A DNA stretch of 20,495 nucleotides from Bacteroidota bacterium (GTDB lineage: Bacteria; Bacteroidota; Bacteroidia; Bacteroidales; B39-G9): positions 1 to 20,495 of the forward strand of contig QMPG01000019.1 of NCBI GenBank assembly GCA_003648455.1. The letters are read 5' to 3'. Under the pieces are notes generated by a model, which saw only the letters and a program-made list of their open reading frames with translations, had not been told where the DNA came from and did not search any database. Both the position numbers and the translations under genes were made by a program. How positions within the stretch are numbered: position 1 is the stretch's first letter; every line of letters begins with the position of its first letter. Below, piece after piece: positions 16,290 to 20,495 of the stretch.

Positions 16290-17741
16290 ATGATTAATGT
16301 AGAAAGAACAAATATTAATATTATATCAAAATCAGAAAGAGTAATTCCTTTGTTTATTGAGTTAGACACCGAAGAAAGAATAAAAAATCTTGCAGATAAA
16401 ATCGCTACTTTAGATGAGAATATTGCAAATAGTACATTAAATAAAGTTTTACAGGAATTCGAAAATAGACATGTAAAATTAAAGGAAGTATTATTACAAC
16501 ATTATAAAAATATTGAACCACTTGTTTCTTCACCTGAAACTCAATCGTTACAAAAAAAATTATTATTAGGCACTTATCTCACAAAAGAATATTCTGTTGA
16601 ATCTGCTGCTTTATTTAATCCTTCTATTGTAGCTCATCCGGACCAAAGCAATTTGAATAAAGGTGAACTTCGATTTATTTTAAGTCTTAGAGCAACCGGC
16701 GAAGGGCATATCTCTTCTATTGAGTTCAGAACAGGAATTATTTCTAAAGAAGGTAATATTGCTTTAGATCCTATGTCTTCGGATGTTATGTGTTTTGGCA
16801 AAGTTGAAAACACAACTTTTCAAAAAACTTTTTTAATAAAACGTTTTGAATTTTATAAAAATATCGACAAATCAATATTGAATTTATTCCCCGAAAAGTT
16901 TTCAAGGCAAGAAGCTTTAGAAATAATTAGTAATATTGACAGTAAAAAAACAAATAACGAAACAACCAAAGTTGCATTATTTGACATCTTCGATACTAAC
17001 TATGAGATTTCTTTTGAAGAGAATATTGAAATAAATAATCGGGTTATCTTCCCAAGATCAAATGCAGAAGTTATGGGCATGGAGGATGTCAGATTTGTGA
17101 AATTTTCAGATGGAGATAAACCAAAATACATTGGAACGTACACTGCTTATAATGGCAATAATATTCGCCCTCAAATAATAGAAACAGAAGACTTTAATTG
17201 TTTTAAAATTCATTCTCTTTATGGTAATGCTGCCTTTAATAAAGGTATGGCTCTTTTTCCTGAAAAAATTAATGGTAAATATGCAATGATTGGCAGACAA
17301 GATGGAGAAAATATATCAATAATGTATTCTGACGATCTTTATTTCTGGGATAATTACAAGATAATACAAAAATCACAATACGATTGGGATTTTTTACAAT
17401 TAGGGAATTGTGGTAGTCCAATTAAAACCTCAAAGGGATGGCTATTATTAACACATGCCGTTGGACCTCTTAGAAAATATGTTATGAGTGCTTCTTTGCT
17501 TGATTTAAATAATCCTGAAAAAGTTTTGAGCACATTGGATAATCCTTTTTTTACTCCTAATGAATCTGAACGTGTGGGTTATGTGCCTAATGTTGTTTAT
17601 ACATGCGGGTTCTTGCAACATTACGATAAACTGATTATACCATATGCTTTGTCAGATATTTCATCAAGTTTTGCAATTGCTAATACGAATGAAATATTAG
17701 AAGAACTTAAATCAAATAAATTGCTATGCAAAAGAAAATAA
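16290..17741 (+). CDS. Glycoside hydrolase family 130 protein, long form with N-terminal helical region
   Basis: This 483-residue protein has no signal peptide and should act in the cytoplasm. Residues 1-100 are mainly helical and absent from the shorter GH130 enzyme encoded downstream. From about 107 (LFNPSIVAHPD) a five-bladed propeller follows, with GMEDVRFV (263-270; D266 aligns with the GH130 general acid), FPEKINGKYAMIGR, GNCGSPIKTSKGWLLLTHAVGP and YVPNVVYTCG (431-440). GH130 members cleave beta-mannosides by phosphorolysis or, in some branches, hydrolysis. The motif reads EDVR here instead of the usual EDPR, so I do not assign one mechanism. The gene overlaps the next by 16 bases, implying coupled translation. 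Confidence 0.88.
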   Translation: MINVERTNINIISKSERVIPLFIELDTEERIKNLADKIATLDENIANSTLNKVLQEFENRHVKLKEVLLQHYKNIEPLVSSPETQSLQKKLLLGTYLTKEYSVESAALFNPSIVAHPDQSNLNKGELRFILSLRATGEGHISSIEFRTGIISKEGNIALDPMSSDVMCFGKVENTTFQKTFLIKRFEFYKNIDKSILNLFPEKFSRQEALEIISNIDSKKTNNETTKVALFDIFDTNYEISFEENIEINNRVIFPRSNAEVMGMEDVRFVKFSDGDKPKYIGTYTAYNGNNIRPQIIETEDFNCFKIHSLYGNAAFNKGMALFPEKINGKYAMIGRQDGENISIMYSDDLYFWDNYKIIQKSQYDWDFLQLGNCGSPIKTSKGWLLLTHAVGPLRKYVMSASLLDLNNPEKVLSTLDNPFFTPNESERVGYVPNVVYTCGFLQHYDKLIIPYALSDISSSFAIANTNEILEELKSNKLLCKRK

Positions 17742-18997
17742 TTATTTTAATATTATTATCATCATCCTTTTTATGCTCGTGTGATAAAACATATGTAGAT
17801 AATAGTTCTTTAGTAAATACTAATCATTTAGAACAATTATATCAGGAAATTAATATTAATGGCAATACCCTAGGCACAATTTGGATTTATTGCAACGCAC
17901 CTAATTATGAGGTTGTTACTGATGATGATGAAGGCTATACGTGTGTCGATGATGTTTCGCGGGCTTTAATTTTTTATTGTCGCCAGTATAAAATTAAACC
18001 TGATGCAGAATATCTTAAAAAAATAAAATCATTAACAAATTTTATTTTATATATGAAAGCTGACAATGGCTATTTTTATAATTTTATGTTTCCTAATGAT
18101 GAAATAAATATAATACATCAAAATAGTATACCTACTCCCAATTTTTGGTCATGGCGGGCTTTGTGGGCTTTGTCTGAGCTTAATATGCTCGAATCCCCTA
18201 AGCTCAATGATTTAAAAAACAAGACCATTCCGGTAATGGATGAATTAATTGAAAGAATAAATCAACAGTTCTCAAAACCATCAGAGATAACTATAATTAA
18301 TGGCATTAATATCACTCAATATGCAATATCTCCGGGAGCTGACCAATTGTCAATTATTATTGTTGCACTTACTAATTATTATCAGATAAACAAATCGACA
18401 ATGCTTAAAGATTTAATTTTAAATTTAGATCAGGCACTGACTGAAGACCAATTTGGTAATAAAGACACATTTCCGTATTATGCTTTTATGAGTTGGAAAA
18501 ATAAGTGGCACGCTTGGGGAAATATGCAAGCTTACGCATTATTATATTCAGGCAAAATATTACAAGATGAAACATTAATAAACGCAGGACTAAACGAAGT
18601 GAAATATTTTTATCCTTATTGTATTAAAAAAGGTTTTATCCATAAATTCAGCATAGTAAATAATAATGACTCTTTAGTGATAGATGATTATAGCCAATTT
18701 CCGCAAATAGCATATTGTATAACTCCAATGATATATGCATCTTTAGAAGCATATGCAATTACTAAGGATAATAGTTTTGCAAAAGAGGCAGGCGATTTAG
18801 CAACATGGTTTTTTGGTAACAATCCGGCTAATCAAATTATTTACAATACAAATTCAGGAATAGCATTTGATGGTATAGATTCTGCAAATAACATTAATTA
18901 TAATTCAGGAGCAGAATCGACCATCGAAGCCCTTTTGAGTATGCAAGCTATTGAAACAAATGAAATAGCAAAACAAGTAATTAAAAATTATCAATAA
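17726..18997 (+). CDS. Lipoprotein with predicted alpha-helical-barrel glycosidase fold, function unknown
   Basis: This 423-residue lipoprotein (signal ending LCSC, lipidated C19) is rich in regularly spaced helices with aromatic residues, like (alpha/alpha)6-barrel glycosidases. Visible landmarks are TCVDDVSRALIFYCR (72-86), PTPNFWSWRALWALSEL (136-152), KWHAWGNMQAYALLYSG (260-276), LATWFFGNNPANQ (358-370) and NSGAESTIEALL (393-404). D75/D76 and E397 are the best acidic candidates for catalysis, an Asp-early/Glu-late layout reminiscent of GH9-type inverting enzymes. No family name is assigned. It overlaps the long GH130 gene by 16 bases and precedes the next GH130 by 2. It is the only likely extracytoplasmic carbohydrate-active enzyme here and could produce the oligosaccharides taken up by the ABC importer. 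Confidence 0.75.
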   Translation: MQKKIIILILLSSSFLCSCDKTYVDNSSLVNTNHLEQLYQEININGNTLGTIWIYCNAPNYEVVTDDDEGYTCVDDVSRALIFYCRQYKIKPDAEYLKKIKSLTNFILYMKADNGYFYNFMFPNDEINIIHQNSIPTPNFWSWRALWALSELNMLESPKLNDLKNKTIPVMDELIERINQQFSKPSEITIINGINITQYAISPGADQLSIIIVALTNYYQINKSTMLKDLILNLDQALTEDQFGNKDTFPYYAFMSWKNKWHAWGNMQAYALLYSGKILQDETLINAGLNEVKYFYPYCIKKGFIHKFSIVNNNDSLVIDDYSQFPQIAYCITPMIYASLEAYAITKDNSFAKEAGDLATWFFGNNPANQIIYNTNSGIAFDGIDSANNINYNSGAESTIEALLSMQAIETNEIAKQVIKNYQ

Positions 18998-18999
18998 AA

Positions 19000-20115
19000 A
19001 TGAACTTAATAAAAAAGATTGTAGAAATACAAGGCGGAAAATACGAAATAAGTTTAAATAATCCGGTAAAAAGATTTTTAAATAATCCCATATTAACGTG
19101 CCATGATGTAAACAAAACTTGGAATAACTCGGCATTAAAAGTAATTACTGTTCACAATGCCGGGGTTACTGAATTTCATGATAAAACTATTTTGCTTTTT
19201 CGTTCACATCTGCGTAATGGTATTTCACTTATTGGATTAGCAAAAAGCAATAACGGATTATCAAATTGGGAAATTAGTCCAACACCGTTTCTTAAACCTT
19301 GTACAAAAAACGATAAAATAGCTGCAGGTTTAAACATTAATCAATTAATAGAAAACGAAAAAGGAGGGGTGGAAGATCCGCGAATAACGAAAATTGATGA
19401 TACTTATTTTATTACATATAGTGCTTACCATGGAACAATAAAAGACAGAGTCAGAATTTCAATGGTAACAACTAAAGATTTTAAATCCATTGTCAGACAT
19501 GGTGTGATAATGGATATTGACATGAGAAATGTTGTTATTTTCCCACAAAAGATAAACAATAAATTTGTTGCTCTTTTCAGGCCAAATGATAATACAATTG
19601 ATGTGACAGGCGGTAAATATTCTGAAATTCATATTGGATATTCTGATGACATTTTTAAAAATAAATGGCAGCTTAAAAACGAACCGTTAATGAAACAGGG
19701 TGGCGGGCCAAGTTCTTTTTCAGATAAAATAGGTCCGGGAGCTCCTCCAATAAAAACAAAATATGGTTGGTTAAGCATTTTTCATGGTGTAAGAAAAACA
19801 ATGGATGGTAATCCTTATGTGCTTGGTGTAATGCTTCATGATTTTGACAACCCTCAAAAAATAAGAATTTCTAATATACCTGTTTTATTTCCTTCACAAG
19901 ACGATTGTAAAGTAAAAAGTTCAGATTACGTTCATGTCCCAAATGTGGTTTTTAGTTGTGGTGCAAGAAGGTTAAACGATGGAACAATTTTTATTTATTA
20001 TGGAGGAAACGACACTGTTTTAAATGTAGGTATTAGTCATGAAGATGTATTAGCTGAATTATGTAATAAATATCCCCAAAATGCATTAACAGGGGAGCCT
20101 TTGTATAATATTTAA
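19000..20115 (+). CDS. GH130 beta-mannoside phosphorylase-like protein
   Basis: This 371-residue cytoplasmic protein is a compact GH130 enzyme with a normal length for the family. The general-acid motif is canonical, GGVEDPRITKI (122-132; D126). Other conserved segments are FNNPIL-like NNPILTC (28-34), NAGVTEFHDKTILLFRSH (53-70), TYFITYSAYHG, NVVIFPQKINNKFVALFRP (177-195), KIGPGAPPIKTKYGWLSIFHGV (243-264) and YVHVPNVVFSCG (310-321). Known relatives phosphorolyse beta-1,4- or beta-1,2-mannosides, releasing alpha-mannose 1-phosphate. The linkage and whether phosphate is used cannot be read safely. It starts 2 bases after the preceding stop and ends 15 bases before a third GH130 gene. Confidence 0.92.
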   Translation: MNLIKKIVEIQGGKYEISLNNPVKRFLNNPILTCHDVNKTWNNSALKVITVHNAGVTEFHDKTILLFRSHLRNGISLIGLAKSNNGLSNWEISPTPFLKPCTKNDKIAAGLNINQLIENEKGGVEDPRITKIDDTYFITYSAYHGTIKDRVRISMVTTKDFKSIVRHGVIMDIDMRNVVIFPQKINNKFVALFRPNDNTIDVTGGKYSEIHIGYSDDIFKNKWQLKNEPLMKQGGGPSSFSDKIGPGAPPIKTKYGWLSIFHGVRKTMDGNPYVLGVMLHDFDNPQKIRISNIPVLFPSQDDCKVKSSDYVHVPNVVFSCGARRLNDGTIFIYYGGNDTVLNVGISHEDVLAELCNKYPQNALTGEPLYNI

Positions 20116-20130
20116 ATCGGGAAATTAAAG

Positions 20131-20495
20131 ATGGAGGAATTTAAATTTGATAAAATTATTCTTAAACCGGAAGATATTGATCTCTCATATTCTCCTTTAA
20201 GAAAAGATATTGATATGGAGACCTATGTTTTAGGTGCTTTCAATCCCGGAATGGCAAGACTTAAAAATGGAAATTTAATTCTGATGGTACGAGTCGCCGA
20301 AGCATTGAAAAATCCAATTCAATCAGGAAAAATTTTTTGCATACGAAAAGATACAAAAAAAGGATATGTTGTCGATGGATATAAGCTTGAAGATGTTGAT
20401 GTTTCAGATCCGCGCATCTTTGTAATAAAAAAATATTTACCAACGCCAGTGTGTGCTGTTACTTCAATTTCTTGGATATTGCCTGTTGAAATTAG
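20131..20495 (+). CDS. Third GH130 family protein (3' truncated by window end)
   Basis: Only the first 121 codons are present. They open with an ATG 15 bases after the second GH130 gene and read straight to the window edge. No signal peptide is seen. The segment AFNPGMARLKNGNLILMVRV (36-55) followed by AEAL, then VSDPRIFVIK (91-100) and TSISWI (111-116), is typical of the N-terminal blade of one GH130 branch. In that branch the VEDPR general-acid motif comes later, so it should lie beyond the window. It differs clearly from the other two GH130 proteins, so it is not a tandem copy. Likely cytoplasmic mannoside phosphorylase or mannosidase; specificity unknown. Confidence 0.88.
   Translation, partial: MEEFKFDKIILKPEDIDLSYSPLRKDIDMETYVLGAFNPGMARLKNGNLILMVRVAEALKNPIQSGKIFCIRKDTKKGYVVDGYKLEDVDVSDPRIFVIKKYLPTPVCAVTSISWILPVEI

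Noticed and set aside
20261..20443. Minus-strand ORF near the window end
   Set aside because: It is antisense to the third GH130 gene, whose reading frame carries clear family motifs.
1..20495. CRISPR arrays, tRNA or rRNA genes, integrase or transposase genes
   Set aside because: No direct-repeat series, cloverleaf-like sequence or recombinase motif was found on either strand.

Overview
The window is AT-rich (roughly 30% GC by eye) and reads as a chromosome segment of a Bacteroidota bacterium, probably in or near the Bacteroidales/Marinilabiliales. The evidence is a SusC/SusD pair with its own ECF sigma factor and FecR-type anti-sigma factor, several lipoproteins with short Cys-ended signal peptides, and A-rich leaders mostly lacking Shine-Dalgarno sequences. 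I see no tRNA, rRNA, CRISPR array, insertion sequence or phage gene.

Region 1 (16-4262, + strand) is housekeeping: cofactor-independent phosphoglycerate mutase (gpmI), a DUF3109 cysteine-cluster protein, a small predicted outer-membrane/secreted protein and an M20 dipeptidase. It closes with a very clear hairpin terminator at 4231-4262. That terminator also serves the only minus-strand gene, an exported protein of unknown function (4261-4824).

Region 2 (5120-12834, + strand) is the outer-membrane half of a polysaccharide utilisation locus. In order it holds an ECF sigma factor, an inner-membrane FecR-like anti-sigma factor, a SusC-like TonB-dependent transporter carrying the STN signalling domain that matches this kind of regulation, a SusD-like lipoprotein, and a FIVAR+LamG surface lipoprotein in the SusE position. 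A long imperfect hairpin (12858-12933) follows.

Region 3 (13215-20495, + strand, running off the end) is a tightly packed carbohydrate operon. It encodes a lipoprotein solute-binding protein, two MalF/MalG-type ABC permeases, a long GH130 enzyme, a lipoprotein that looks like an alpha-helical-barrel glycosidase, a second GH130 enzyme with the canonical VEDPR motif, and the start of a third GH130 enzyme. No ABC ATPase is in the window.

Inferred pathway: a mannose-containing glycan or oligosaccharide is captured by SusCD and the LamG lipoprotein, trimmed in the periplasm or at the surface by the helical-barrel lipoprotein, imported by the ABC transporter, and split in the cytoplasm by GH130 phosphorylases or mannosidases. 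The beta-mannoside substrate is inferred only from the known activities of GH130. The unusual points are the pairing of a Sus system with a binding-protein-dependent ABC sugar importer, which is uncommon in Bacteroidota, the three divergent GH130 genes, and an unassigned candidate hydrolase sitting between two of them.
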